Source of the DNA: Rhodoligotrophos sp. CJ14
GTDB lineage: Bacteria; Pseudomonadota; Alphaproteobacteria; Rhizobiales; Im1
Assembly (NCBI RefSeq): GCF_038811545.1
Contig: NZ_CP133319.1
Coordinates: 2,323,516 to 2,387,515 of the forward strand
Reading direction: 5' to 3'
DNA: 64,000 nucleotides
Below the pieces are notes generated by a model. The model saw only the letters and a program-made list of their open reading frames with translations. It ran no database searches and was not told the DNA's origin. Positions 1 through 8,512 of the stretch are shown piece after piece. The translations under genes were made by a program, and so were the position numbers. How positions within the stretch are numbered: position 1 is the stretch's first letter; the number at the start of each line of letters is the position of its first letter.

Positions 1-306
1 TGCCCAGTCATACCGATCCGCGGTAATCCCAAACCGCGTGCCGTAGGAAATGATTGCCTTGCGCCCAAGCAGATGCCCGATGAGATAGCCGATATTATCC
101 CCGATCACCGCCCCCACGAAGGCGCCACCGAACAGCAGCATCGGGTTGAGCAAGCCTTGCGCCGCAAGGCCGCCGGACGCGATCAACAGGCTCTCGCCGG
201 GCAAGGGAACGCCGAAGCTTTCCAGCAGGATGATGAGGCATACGGCAAACTCGCCATATTCGTGGAGAAAGGCCGCAACCGCGTGTGGAAGATGGACATC
301 GTGCAT
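1..306 (-). CDS. DedA family membrane protein (truncated by window edge)
   Basis: Integral inner-membrane protein of the DedA/SNARE-associated (VTT) family, linked in other bacteria to lipid carrier recycling and membrane homeostasis. The minus strand reads MHDVHLPHAVAAFLHEYGEF and continues with a hydrophobic segment containing the family signature ESFGVPLPGE (about residues 29-38) and then GAVIGDNIGYLIGHLLGR. Only the first 102 residues are inside the window; the C-terminus lies beyond base 1. The ATG at 306-304 is preceded by GGAAAG at a usable distance. The family call is firm; substrate and precise role are unknown. Confidence 0.85.
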   Translation of the reverse strand, partial: MHDVHLPHAVAAFLHEYGEFAVCLIILLESFGVPLPGESLLIASGGLAAQGLLNPMLLFGGAFVGAVIGDNIGYLIGHLLGRKAIISYGTRFGITADRYDWA

Positions 307-340
307 TTACCGGGCTTTCCACTGACAGAGGTGGAGCCCA

Positions 341-1153
341 TTATTGCATCCAGCGCTGAAACAACTTCTCACCAATGAGACAGTCGACTGGTGTGGCCTG
401 CGCAACGGAGGTCTCGCTAGCATAGGTCACCTCGGGTTCCGCGGGCTGAGGCCCGACGATCTCGAGCACGAGCTTGCGCCGGATCGCTTCGGCAATTGTT
501 TGCAGGTCCTGCACAGCGATGATGAATGATCCCGGCCCGCCCACAACGCACTGTTCGTAATAGACATCAAGATTGTCAATGGAATAGAAGCCGCTGGCCT
601 CCTTGATCATGATTGGCAGTCCATTGATCACGATGCCGCGTCCGACCACTGCATCGCGTGCGCCGGCAACCGGTTCGCCCATATTGTTGGGACCATCCCC
701 TGAAATGTCGATGACCCGCCGCATGCCCTGAAAGCCATTTCCATCGAACATGGGCGCGGCGAATTGGAGCGCGGAAGATATGGAGGTCGCACGAAAGCGC
801 GAAATAGGTGCGGACGCAAGCCCATCGGCAAAGGCATGCGCCGCCTCGGCACTGTCAATGACGGTCCAGGGCATCAGCACGGTCTGATATCCTGGGCCCG
901 CCCATTCCATGTAGGTGAGCGCGATCTTCCCATGCAGCCCCGAGCTGATTGCCCTGATCACGTCGGGATGCTTGAGCGCCGCCACATAACCCTGTCGTTG
1001 CAGGTCCTGCTCATCCATGTCCATGGACCAGGACACGTCGACCGCCAGGACCAGCTCGAGATCGACATCGATATCGGCAGCTTTGGCCGGCATCAGCGAT
1101 GAGCCTAAGGCGCTCAAGAGAACAAGCAACCAGGTGAACCGGGACATTGTCAT
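341..1153 (-). CDS. DUF1194 secreted von Willebrand factor A-like protein
   Basis: A 270-residue exported protein. It has a clear N-terminal signal peptide (hydrophobic core about residues 7-20, cleavage near AKA-AD). A vWA-like fold follows: the strand ELVLAVDVSWSM (about 32-43) carries the D-x-S-x-S-like metal site, and RVIDISGDGPNN (about 145-156) is the second conserved strand. This pattern and length fit DUF1194, a family common in alphaproteobacteria and of unknown function. An ATG six bases downstream (1147) has slightly better Shine-Dalgarno spacing. It appears monocistronic, head-to-tail upstream of dedA on the minus strand. Role inferred only as a periplasmic protein-protein or metal-binding domain. 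Confidence 0.85.
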   Translation of the reverse strand: MTMSRFTWLLVLLSALGSSLMPAKAADIDVDLELVLAVDVSWSMDMDEQDLQRQGYVAALKHPDVIRAISSGLHGKIALTYMEWAGPGYQTVLMPWTVIDSAEAAHAFADGLASAPISRFRATSISSALQFAAPMFDGNGFQGMRRVIDISGDGPNNMGEPVAGARDAVVGRGIVINGLPIMIKEASGFYSIDNLDVYYEQCVVGGPGSFIIAVQDLQTIAEAIRRKLVLEIVGPQPAEPEVTYASETSVAQATPVDCLIGEKLFQRWMQ

Positions 1154-1365
1154 AGCCTCACGCGTCTAGTGGGCGAGCACCAGCCGGCCCGTCTGGCGAT
1201 CGCGGCGATGCTGGCGACGCATGGCCTTATGCATTGTCGTCAGAGGACAGGCGGCGAGCAACAGCATAAGAAGGATGCTGGTTTCTCTGAGGCGAACTCA
1301 AAATCTTTTCAGCCTGTGCCTCGCCCTCGTTCATCGGTGCCGGCGAAGAGCCCCTCGGATCGGGA

Positions 1366-2265
1366 GTGGTGAGCGGCAATATGCGATCTATGTCGAGCCT
1401 GCATGGCGTATTGGTTGCCCTTGCCGCCTATCTGCTCTTCCCCATTCACGATGCGATGGTGAAATGGCTGGTGGCCGATTACTCCATCTGGCAAATCATG
1501 TGCGTCCGCAGTGCGGTCATCGTCGCCATTCTCTTGGCTTGGGAAGGCGCGCCGCTGGTGAAGCGCGCGCTCCACTCGCCCATGCGAGGCTTCCTCGTTT
1601 TGCGCGCCCTCTTTCTGATCAGTGCCTGGTCCTGCTATTACTCGGCTGCTCGCTATCTCGGCCTTGGTGAGCTGACCACCATCTATTTTGCCTCTCCCAT
1701 TCTCGTCGCCTTACTTGCGGTGCCGCTGCTGGGCGAGGCCGTTTCCTTGAGAAAATGGCTGGCGATCGGCATCGGCTTTATCGGCGTTCTGATCGCCTGC
1801 CGCCCAGATCTCCATGTGGGCATCAAACCCGTGCTCCTCGCCCTCGCCGCTGCAGTTCTCTGGGCCATGGCCGTCATTCTGGTGCGCAAGAAGGGGACCG
1901 CAGAAAGCACCGCGGCCAATCTGCTCGTCGCAAACACGGGCTTCGTGGTTCTCGGCGGCGCGGCTCTGCCCTGGTCTTGGGTCACCCCTGATCTGGTTAG
2001 CTGGGTCTTGTTCATCGCTGCAGGCCTGGTGAGCGGGGCTGCGCAATATCTCGTCTTCGAGGCCATACGCAAGGTGCCGGCCTCGACGACCGCGCCCCTA
2101 GGCTTCTCGAGCCTGATCTGGGCCTTTGGTCTCGGCTATCTCGTCTGGGGAGACATACCGAGCCCCTGGGTGCTCGGCGGCGCCCTTCTGATCGTCCTTA
2201 GCGGGGCCATCATCTGCACCCTGGAATGGCGCGCGGCCGCTCCTGCCCGCGAGCGGCCGGTTTAG
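1366..2265 (+). CDS. EamA/DMT superfamily permease
   Basis: Inner-membrane transporter of the drug/metabolite superfamily. The 299 residues hold about ten hydrophobic helices arranged as two EamA repeats (roughly residues 8-135 and 150-285). The first repeat contains the typical stretch around AARYLGLGELTTIYFASPIL and the second ends at GGALLIVLSGAIIC. The chosen GTG start at 1366 has GGATCGGGA just upstream; an ATG at 1381 is a possible alternative. It converges on the MAPEG gene with only 2 bases between stop codons. Substrate cannot be deduced; many relatives export metabolites or amino acids. Confidence 0.85.
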   Translation: MVSGNMRSMSSLHGVLVALAAYLLFPIHDAMVKWLVADYSIWQIMCVRSAVIVAILLAWEGAPLVKRALHSPMRGFLVLRALFLISAWSCYYSAARYLGLGELTTIYFASPILVALLAVPLLGEAVSLRKWLAIGIGFIGVLIACRPDLHVGIKPVLLALAAAVLWAMAVILVRKKGTAESTAANLLVANTGFVVLGGAALPWSWVTPDLVSWVLFIAAGLVSGAAQYLVFEAIRKVPASTTAPLGFSSLIWAFGLGYLVWGDIPSPWVLGGALLIVLSGAIICTLEWRAAAPARERPV

Positions 2266-2267
2266 CC

Positions 2268-2666
2268 CTACAGTCCCGTCAGCGCGGCAACCAGCGTGAG
2301 AATGAGGCCTGCGACGGATATTCCCCAGACCACCGAACGCATGTAGCGGATTCCCGCGGCATAGACCGGCACATAGACGAGCCGTGCCCAGAAATAGAGA
2401 TGCGCGCCCCAAAGGGTGAGCTGACTATGCCGGCCTGAAAGCTCGGCGATCAAAACCGCCGCGGCGAAGAAGGGAAACGTCTCCATCAAATTGGTGAAGG
2501 CGCGCGCGAGCCGCCCTGCGATGCCCGTCAGCGGCTCCCTGGGGCGATCACGCGGCCCCATCGCCCATTCGAGGCTATCTTGCTGGCGCGCGGCGGCCGT
2601 GGCCACCCCGAGTTGAACGAGGCCGAGAACGACCGCCCAGGCCAGCAGCTGCAATTCGATAGACAT
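2268..2666 (-). CDS. MAPEG family membrane protein
   Basis: A 132-residue protein with four predicted membrane helices, matching the MAPEG family (eicosanoid/glutathione metabolism membrane proteins). Diagnostic features are the loop ending in TGIAGRLARAFTNLMETFPFF (about residues 47-67) with the conserved R-x-x-x-N-x-x-E-x-x-P pattern, and the later RLVYVPVYAAGIRYMRS segment. Bacterial MAPEG proteins of this size are often annotated only by family. It is convergent with the upstream DMT permease gene. Enzymatic activity is not established from sequence. Confidence 0.88.
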   Translation of the reverse strand: MSIELQLLAWAVVLGLVQLGVATAAARQQDSLEWAMGPRDRPREPLTGIAGRLARAFTNLMETFPFFAAAVLIAELSGRHSQLTLWGAHLYFWARLVYVPVYAAGIRYMRSVVWGISVAGLILTLVAALTGL

Positions 2667-2871
2667 TGGGGTTCCCTCGTTACCTGAACTTGAAAGCCAA
2701 ATTTGTGCACGCCATATTTTGGAATGTCAGCGGGTGATCCTGGGCTGAGCGGGCAATCGCTTCTTAGGACATGTGTTGAATACGGCGACGATGCCTTTGA
2801 GGGTCGTTGCCGTGCAGCCTGGGCGAGCTTTCGCGGGCATGAGAACTGAGCTGCTTTTGAAGGGCTTGTCT

Positions 2872-3297
2872 ATGTCTAGAGTATCGATCTTTTCGAGTCC
2901 CTTGCTGTTGGGCTTCGAAGACATGGAGCGGCTGCTGGACCGCTTGGGAAAAACCTCGAGCGACGGTTATCCGCCTTACAATATCGAGCGTCTGGACACA
3001 TCGGACGATGGGAATAGCCATTTGCGGATCACTCTGGCCGTTGCCGGGTTTTCCAAGGACGAGCTGCAGGTGCAAGTGGAAGAAAACCAGCTGCTGGTTC
3101 GCGGAAAGCAAAAGGATGATCGTTCACGGGCCTATCTCCATCGCGGTATCGCGGCGCGCCAGTTTCTCAAAGCCTTCGTTCTCGCCGATGGCATGGAGGT
3201 GACAGGAGCCTCGCTCGAGCACGGCATGTTGGAGATCGATCTGGTGCGCCGGGCGCCAAATCGCACGGTGCAGACCATCGAGATCCGCTCGTCGTGA
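2872..3297 (+). CDS. Small heat shock protein, Hsp20/IbpA type
   Basis: ATP-independent holdase chaperone of 141 residues. An N-terminal arm begins MSRVSIFSSPLLLGFEDMER. The alpha-crystallin domain runs from about 33 to 128 and includes YNIERL, the strand LRITLAVAGFSKDELQVQVE, the QLLVRGKQ strand, and HRGIAARQF, where IbpA proteins have the equivalent R-G-I-A-x-R-x-F. The C-terminal part ends VQTIEIRSS. The start at 2872 has AGGG at about 8 bases and gives the family length; longer in-frame extensions look non-coding. DUF1150 follows 90 bases later on the same strand, a pairing seen in many Rhizobiales. Confidence 0.92.
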   Translation: MSRVSIFSSPLLLGFEDMERLLDRLGKTSSDGYPPYNIERLDTSDDGNSHLRITLAVAGFSKDELQVQVEENQLLVRGKQKDDRSRAYLHRGIAARQFLKAFVLADGMEVTGASLEHGMLEIDLVRRAPNRTVQTIEIRSS

Positions 3298-3387
3298 GCC
3301 CGCAACCGAACCGCTGCTGCTGACAGAGCGGAGTAACACTTACGATAGCGCAATGGCGTATCGTGATGGACGTGAAAGGAGTTCGCT

Positions 3388-3651
3388 ATGAACAAACAGG
3401 ATGTTGCGCTGAAGGCCCCGATGAGCGCCGCGGAATTTGCGCTGCTGGGCGAGGGCAAGATCGGTTATGTTCGCGAGATCGACGGCGTGCGTGCGGCCGA
3501 GCTCATTGGCCCGATCCCTTACCTTCCCGCTGATGCACGACTGTTTGCATTATATGCCGCAGATGGCACGCCAATGGCGATTGCTGGCAGCCGCGAGGCC
3601 GCTCTGGCCAATGCCTTTGAGCACGACCTGCAGACGGTGAGCGTGAACTGA
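3388..3651 (+). CDS. DUF1150 family small protein
   Basis: An 87-residue protein matching DUF1150, found almost only in alphaproteobacteria next to small heat-shock genes. Conserved blocks visible are the N-terminal ALLGEGKIGYVREI (about 19-32) and the following AADGTPMAIAGSREAALANA (about 57-76). The start is well supported by AAAGGAG eight bases upstream. Function is unknown; genomic association suggests a role connected to proteostasis or stress, which is inference. It converges with ptsN across a strong hairpin. Confidence 0.9.
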   Translation: MNKQDVALKAPMSAAEFALLGEGKIGYVREIDGVRAAELIGPIPYLPADARLFALYAADGTPMAIAGSREAALANAFEHDLQTVSVN

Positions 3652-3672
3652 GACCGGCAGAGGAATTCAAGT

Positions 3673-3698
3673 CCCGCGCGGCGGTTACGCCGCGTGGG
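3673..3698. terminator. Hairpin between convergent DUF1150 and ptsN
   Basis: An 11-bp stem (CCCGCGCGGCG with CGCCGCGTGGG, one G-T pair) closes a GTTA loop. It overlaps the ptsN stop codon and lies 22 bases after the DUF1150 stop, so it could act on both strands. There is no long T tract, so intrinsic termination is inferred from position and stability. Confidence 0.5.
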
Positions 3699-4155
3699 AG
3701 GCAGAGGCCGTCGGCTCTGTCAGAATGGAATAGAGCGCCGCAGCGCTGTCCGAGCCGCGAAGCTTCGCAACTATCGTTTGATCGCGCAAAAGCCGCGAGA
3801 TCCGCGCCAAGGCCTTCAAATGGTCCGCGCCGGCACTTTCGGGGGCGAGCAGCAGGAAAATCAGATCGACGGGCTGATCATCGACCGAATCAAAATCGAT
3901 CGGCTGGGCAAGACGCGCGAACACAGTCTGAAGCCGGGTCAGTCCCGGCATCTTGCCGTGCGGGATGGCAATGCCCTGGCCAAGCCCGGTTGAGCCCAAG
4001 CGCTCCCTCTGCAGCAGAGTCTCAAAGACTTCCCGCTGATCCAGATGCATCAGCTGCCCTGCGATCGCGGACAGCTCCTGTAAAGCCTGCTTTTTGCTGC
4101 TGACCTTCAGCGACGGCACGATCCCATCTGCGGAGAGGATATCGGACAGCTGCAT
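3685..4155 (-). CDS. ptsN: Nitrogen PTS EIIA component PtsN (EIIANtr)
   Basis: Cytoplasmic phospho-acceptor of the nitrogen-related phosphotransferase system (PtsP-Npr-PtsN), a regulator of potassium, nitrogen and carbon physiology. The 156 residues form one EIIA type-2 domain; the phosphorylated histidine is H66 in GIAIPHGK. The ATG at 4155 is preceded by AAGGAG and gives MQLSDIL, the usual N-terminus; the open frame extends 21 codons further upstream without family similarity. In relatives this gene sits after rpoN and hpf; here rpoN is upstream on the same strand but the interval carries no hpf. Confidence 0.95.
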   Translation of the reverse strand: MQLSDILSADGIVPSLKVSSKKQALQELSAIAGQLMHLDQREVFETLLQRERLGSTGLGQGIAIPHGKMPGLTRLQTVFARLAQPIDFDSVDDQPVDLIFLLLAPESAGADHLKALARISRLLRDQTIVAKLRGSDSAAALYSILTEPTASASHAA

Positions 4156-4676
4156 CGTATCATATCTCCTTGGTCGCGACCCACCGGTCCCGAGCCCACC
4201 GATTCTGTAGACCTTCATTGCGCCTCTCTGCGCTCATGACACAACGCCTCGCGCGTGGGTCTGGTGTCATGTTGCTTGCTCAGCAAGTCCTAGACACCCG
4301 ACACCCGATTCGGATCGCCGAGCCTTCATGTGATGTGCCGATATTGGATCTTCATTCTCAGAAGTGCCGTCCACTGCCTTCTGCCAAACGCGCGACCGAG
4401 GTCCAAGCCTCAGCCCTCAGCGCGCTCACCCGCGTTAATCATCTGCTTACCATATTTGTACGGTATGCCCAACCTCATCGGTCACGGATCCGGGTGATTT
4501 TCGACGGCCGCACCTACCTAGTCAGCAGCGGCATGTAAGTCAACGCTTGAGCCAAACTTTTTTCTCGAGCAGAAGAATACGGGCTAAATCATTAAAGTTG
4601 CACTATTTTTCTGCGCAGGAATACGGACAGTTCCGCTTGGCCGCTGCTGGCCGACTGATCCGCATTTTTCTGTCGA
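4156..4676. other. 521-bp intergenic region between rpoN and ptsN, no gene found
   Basis: In most Rhizobiales this interval carries the ribosome hibernation factor gene hpf. I read all six frames and found no HPF-like reading frame: the available open frames are low-complexity or shadows of flanking genes. The sequence is more A/T-rich than its surroundings around 4440-4620 and presumably contains the ptsN promoter, but I could not single out convincing -35/-10 elements. Confidence 0.6.
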
Positions 4677-6149
4677 TTATCGCCGATCCATCTTCTCGCG
4701 GCGACGCTGCACTGACGACAATATTCCCAATGCTTCGCGGTACTTGGCCACGGTCCGGCGGGCAATTTCTATGCCTGAGTCTCGCAGGAGCTCCACGATG
4801 CGGTCATCGGACAATACCTGATCGGGCGGCTCGTTATCCACAAGCTCACGGATCCGGTGGCGAACCGCTTCAGCAGAATAAGATTCGCCCCCTTCGACCG
4901 ACGCGATCGCCGTCGTGAAGAAATATTTCAGTTCGAAGGTGCCGCGCGGCGTCGCCATATACTTGTTCGCGGTTACCCTGCTGACCGTTGATTCGTGCAT
5001 GCCGATCGCATCGGCCACCATGCGGAGGTTCAACGGCCTCAGGAACTGCACCCCATGCACCAGAAACGGGTCCTGCTGGCGCACGATCTCGCGGGCGACC
5101 TTCAGGATGGTCTTGGCCCTCTGCTCCAGGCTCTTTACCAGCCAATTGGCATTGGCCAGGCATTCCGACAGATATTCCCGGTCCTGATCTCGCCCGCCAT
5201 TGCGGCTCACTTGTGCATAATAGTGATTATCGACCAGCACCCTGGGCAGGGTTTCGCTGTTCAGCTCCACAAGCCAGCTTCCGTCGGGCGCAGCCCGGAC
5301 GAACACGTCCGGAATGACGGGCTGGATCGGTGAGCTCCCGAAGCTCGCGCCAGGTTTCGGATTGAGACGGCGGATTTTTGCCACCATCTCCCGCAGTTCT
5401 TCACCGTCTACCTCGCAGATTTTCCGCAATTTCGAGAAATCGCGCTGCGCCAGAAGCGGCAGATTGTCGATCAGCGCTTCCATCTCGAGGGTGAGATGGC
5501 CCTCGGCTTCGAGCTGGATGCTCAGGCATTCCCTTAAGCTTCGCGCGGCAATACCTGGCGGATCGAAGGTCTGGATCTTACGGAGAACGGCTTCGACCGT
5601 GCTCACATCCGCCCCAAGCTGGTCGGCCACCTCCTGCAGATCGGCACTGAGATAACCGGCCTCGTCCAGCATCCCGATCAGATGGGAGCCGATCAACCGT
5701 TCGGCAGGCCCTGCCGCGACCTCCCCCAGCTGCTGCTCCAGATAGGCATTGAGGCTGGTATGCTGCTTGAGGATCGATTGCAGATCACCATCGAGTGAAT
5801 CCGCATAGCCGCCATTGCCCCCGAGTGTCGACCAGCCGGAATCGGAAAGCCCCGCCGCCGCTTCTCGCGACCGCTTGTCGGCGGCGGCCTCATCCGCATA
5901 GACATTGTCGAGGTCGGTATCGAGATGTTCCAGGCGCTCCTGCACGGGCGAGACCTGCTCGGCCTGGCCGTCCACCGTGACGAGCTCATCATCACCGCTG
6001 TCTAGGAGCGGGTTACGTTCGATCTCTGTTTCGACAAATTGCGAGAGCTCAAGATTGGACATCTGCAGAAGCTTGATCGCTTGCTGCAGCTGAGGTGTCA
6101 TAACCAGGGATTGCCCCTGGCGAAGCTCGAGCTTGGCTCTCAGCGACAT
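4677..6149 (-). CDS. rpoN: RNA polymerase sigma-54 factor RpoN
   Basis: Sigma-54 directs RNA polymerase to -24/-12 promoters activated by AAA+ enhancer-binding proteins. The 490-residue protein has the N-terminal activator-interaction domain (LRQGQSLVMTPQLQQAIKLL, about 9-28), an acidic variable linker (about 60-110), the core-binding domain, and a C-terminal DNA-binding domain that includes the RpoN box ARRTVAKYRE (463-472). Start at 6149 gives MSLRAKLELRQ, the standard N-terminus; the Shine-Dalgarno is weak. It follows lptB by 136 bases on the same strand, as in other alphaproteobacteria. Confidence 0.97.
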   Translation of the reverse strand: MSLRAKLELRQGQSLVMTPQLQQAIKLLQMSNLELSQFVETEIERNPLLDSGDDELVTVDGQAEQVSPVQERLEHLDTDLDNVYADEAAADKRSREAAAGLSDSGWSTLGGNGGYADSLDGDLQSILKQHTSLNAYLEQQLGEVAAGPAERLIGSHLIGMLDEAGYLSADLQEVADQLGADVSTVEAVLRKIQTFDPPGIAARSLRECLSIQLEAEGHLTLEMEALIDNLPLLAQRDFSKLRKICEVDGEELREMVAKIRRLNPKPGASFGSSPIQPVIPDVFVRAAPDGSWLVELNSETLPRVLVDNHYYAQVSRNGGRDQDREYLSECLANANWLVKSLEQRAKTILKVAREIVRQQDPFLVHGVQFLRPLNLRMVADAIGMHESTVSRVTANKYMATPRGTFELKYFFTTAIASVEGGESYSAEAVRHRIRELVDNEPPDQVLSDDRIVELLRDSGIEIARRTVAKYREALGILSSVQRRREKMDRR

Positions 6150-6285
6150 AACCCCAAATGCCCTAACGCAAAGCCGCTTCCCGCACAACCCGAGCGCGGC
6201 AACCGGTCACCGGATTGGTATAGAGCATTTCTTGGCGAAACAAGCACCGCTCTGTAACAGAGGGAAGCAGAACGGAGGGACGTGG

Positions 6286-7140
6286 TTAAAGGGTAAACTG
6301 TTCGCCAAGGTAAAGTCGCCGGACCTCGCGATTATTGACAATCTCTTCAGGCGAGCCCTCCATCAGGACCCGACCCTCATGTATGATGAGCGCTCGATCA
6401 ATGAGCTCGAGGGTCTCTCTGACGTTGTGATCTGTAATAAGCACCCCGATTCCCCGAGCGGTGAGGTGGTGCACCAGCTCGCGTATATCGCCGATCGCAA
6501 TGGGATCAATCCCCGCGAAGGGCTCATCGAGGAGCATGAACTGTGGTCGAGCAGCGAGTGCTCGTGCGATCTCCACCCTTCGACGCTCTCCGCCAGATAA
6601 TGCAACAGCTGGCGTACTCCGGAGATGCGAGATAGCAAACTCATCCAACAACCCGCGCAACATACTCTCGCGCGTCTTCCGGTTCGTCTCGGTGAGCTCC
6701 AGAACCGCGCGGATATTCTCTTCCACAGTTAGCCCGCGGAACACCGACGCCTCCTGAGGGAGGTAGCCGATGCCCAGGCGGGCCCGGCGATACATCGGCA
6801 GGTGCGTGATATCGGTCCCATCGAGCTCGATAGAGCCGAAATCCGCCGCAATCAGCCCGGTGATCATATAGAACACCGTGGTTTTCCCGGCCCCGTTTGG
6901 GCCGAGAAGGCCGACTGCTTCCCCGCGTCGAACGGATAGACTGACACCCCTCACCACCGGACGGCGCTTGAAGCTCTTGCCGAGCGAATGCGCCACCAGA
7001 CCTTCACCACCGAACTGGCCGGTTGCGCCGGCTTCATTCTGCGGATCGAACAGTCCCGCCATGTCGCGCCCGGAACTTTCCCAAACTCTTGGCCGTTTCC
7101 GGTCCGGTGCTGCAGGCTTGTCCACGTCGTTCCGTTCCAC
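6286..7140 (-). CDS. lptB: LPS export ABC transporter ATPase LptB
   Basis: Cytoplasmic ATPase of the LptB2FGC complex that extracts lipopolysaccharide from the inner membrane. Visible motifs are Walker A GPNGAGKTT (80-88), the Q-loop in YLPQEAS, signature LSGGERRR, Walker B FMLLDEPFAGIDP and the switch His in ITDHNVRE. Together these are the LptB pattern rather than a generic ABC ATPase. The protein is 284 residues; about 45 N-terminal residues precede the ATPase core, a hydrophilic extension seen in several alphaproteobacteria. It lies downstream of lptC and lptA in the same orientation, about 100 bases after lptA. Confidence 0.95.
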   Translation of the reverse strand: MERNDVDKPAAPDRKRPRVWESSGRDMAGLFDPQNEAGATGQFGGEGLVAHSLGKSFKRRPVVRGVSLSVRRGEAVGLLGPNGAGKTTVFYMITGLIAADFGSIELDGTDITHLPMYRRARLGIGYLPQEASVFRGLTVEENIRAVLELTETNRKTRESMLRGLLDEFAISHLRSTPAVALSGGERRRVEIARALAARPQFMLLDEPFAGIDPIAIGDIRELVHHLTARGIGVLITDHNVRETLELIDRALIIHEGRVLMEGSPEEIVNNREVRRLYLGEQFTL

Positions 7141-7241
7141 CCAATTACCGCCGCTTTGGATTAATTTTCTATGAAGGCGAGGGAGACCCCGTTTCGCCCC
7201 CAGGCCGTCATTCCTTTCCTCCAGCAGAGATCCTTCTCGCC

Positions 7242-7772
7242 CTAGGGCACGAAACGTCCGCGCACCCGCCCGCCGGAAAGCTGGCTCTGGCCGGTATTCA
7301 GGTCGATATTGAGCTGATTTCCGTGCAGCACCGTCTCACCCTGGGTAACGACGACATTTCCGCCCATCACGATTTTATTGGCCGGCACGTCCATCTTCGC
7401 CCAATCGCTATTGATCACCTGTCCGTTGCTGGTGACCACCACCTTGCCGTCTGCCTGCAAGGTCTTGAATTGCCGCGACGACTTCTCGCCCGTCTTCGCG
7501 TCCTCGTAATCGACCACGAGCTTTTCGCTTTGCAGCCGGACATTGCCGCGCTTGGCATCCACCTTGCCGGTGAAGATCGCCCGCTTCTGCGCCTGATTGA
7601 GCTCGACCTTCTCAGCGGCGATATCGACCGCGCCGCTGGAGCTGGCGCTGGCATCCTTCAGTCGCGTTGCCGTATTACTTTGGGCGACAGCAACAGACGG
7701 GAGCAGCGCAATCGCGCCAAACAGGCAGATTGCGAAGCCGAATGCTTCAGCGCTGCGCAGGCGTTTCGGCAT
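7242..7772 (-). CDS. lptA: Periplasmic LPS transport protein LptA
   Basis: Periplasmic bridge protein carrying LPS between LptC and LptD. The 176 residues start with a signal peptide (MPKRLRSAEAFGFAICLFGA, cleaved near AVAQS). A beta-jellyroll OstA domain follows, with the repeated pattern of short strands IDIAAEKVELNQ-like, AIFTGKVDAKRG, LVVDYED and MGGNVVVTQGETVLHGNQL. The start at 7772 overlaps the 3' end of lptC by 26 bases; the frame stays open further upstream but the extra residues are the shadow of lptC. A clear Shine-Dalgarno is not visible, consistent with translational coupling. Confidence 0.92.
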   Translation of the reverse strand: MPKRLRSAEAFGFAICLFGAIALLPSVAVAQSNTATRLKDASASSSGAVDIAAEKVELNQAQKRAIFTGKVDAKRGNVRLQSEKLVVDYEDAKTGEKSSRQFKTLQADGKVVVTSNGQVINSDWAKMDVPANKIVMGGNVVVTQGETVLHGNQLNIDLNTGQSQLSGGRVRGRFVP

Positions 7773-8433
7773 CGCCACGCGCGGCTTGCCCTGCAAAGGT
7801 CGTCCGTGTTCCGTTGGTGAAATACACCTGCTGCCCGTCATCGCGCATCTCCAACCCCCCGGCCGAAATTGTGCCATCGGGGAACATAACCTCTACTGGA
7901 TCCTGGCTTATAAGTCTCTTTTCCCGCAGCAACACGCGCGCGGTTTGCATCTTGGCCGTATAATTTGCGGTATTGGCCATGCGCACGTCCCCCGCGAGAT
8001 CAAGGGTTTTCTGTTTGTCGTCGAAAACACCTTGCCGGGCCGTAACCAGCAGCATCTCTCCACTGGCTTTTAATCGCATTTCCAGCTTGATCTCTTCGAG
8101 ATGCACCCGGGACGGCTTGTTTTTGTCCTGAGCGGCCCGGCGCGCCTCAACCAGGAATGGCTGATCATCTGCATCAAATCCGGTGAATCGGACGACGCGT
8201 CCGACAGCCACTTCCGGATCTTCGACCGCGCGCTCGGACGGAGCCGCTTCATAGGGCGACTGGAACATGCCGATCTGAGCGATGAAAGCTGAGATGAGGC
8301 CGACCACCGCGGCCACCATGACCCATGTGATGATCCGAGGCAGCGTTAGTCGCGGGCGGCGCTTCTCCGATGGGGGAGCTACCCCTCCGGATTGCACAAC
8401 TGGCCTAACACCTCGAGACGTGGGCATCACCAT
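7747..8433 (-). CDS. lptC: LPS export protein LptC
   Basis: Bitopic inner-membrane protein that passes LPS from LptBFG to LptA. The 228 residues have a short cytoplasmic N-terminus, one membrane helix (about 31-51, IITWVMVAAVVGLISAFIA) and a periplasmic LptC/YrbK domain. Typical sequences are RFTGFDADDQPFLVEARRA and the later GVFDDKQKTLDLAGDVRM. It is the first gene of the lptC-lptA-lptB-rpoN row and overlaps lptA by 26 bases. rnd lies 79 bases upstream on the same strand. Confidence 0.9.
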   Translation of the reverse strand: MVMPTSRGVRPVVQSGGVAPPSEKRRPRLTLPRIITWVMVAAVVGLISAFIAQIGMFQSPYEAAPSERAVEDPEVAVGRVVRFTGFDADDQPFLVEARRAAQDKNKPSRVHLEEIKLEMRLKASGEMLLVTARQGVFDDKQKTLDLAGDVRMANTANYTAKMQTARVLLREKRLISQDPVEVMFPDGTISAGGLEMRDDGQQVYFTNGTRTTFAGQAARGDAETPAQR

Positions 8434-8512
8434 ACGGAACCATGCTCCAAGGACCCGTTTTCAGATCCGGCATGCTTCCCTGTTCGCCGGCATCATCCGC
8501 AAAAGGCGGCTT

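Noticed and set aside
1154-1365. Short minus-strand frame with a lipobox-like LLLAAC
   Set aside because: The only ATG lies one residue chain before the would-be lipobox, too short for a signal peptide, with no Shine-Dalgarno; not supported as a lipoprotein gene.
1221-1670. Open frame overlapping the 5' part of the first DMT permease
   Set aside because: It is a shadow of the permease gene with Arg/Leu-rich, unstructured product.
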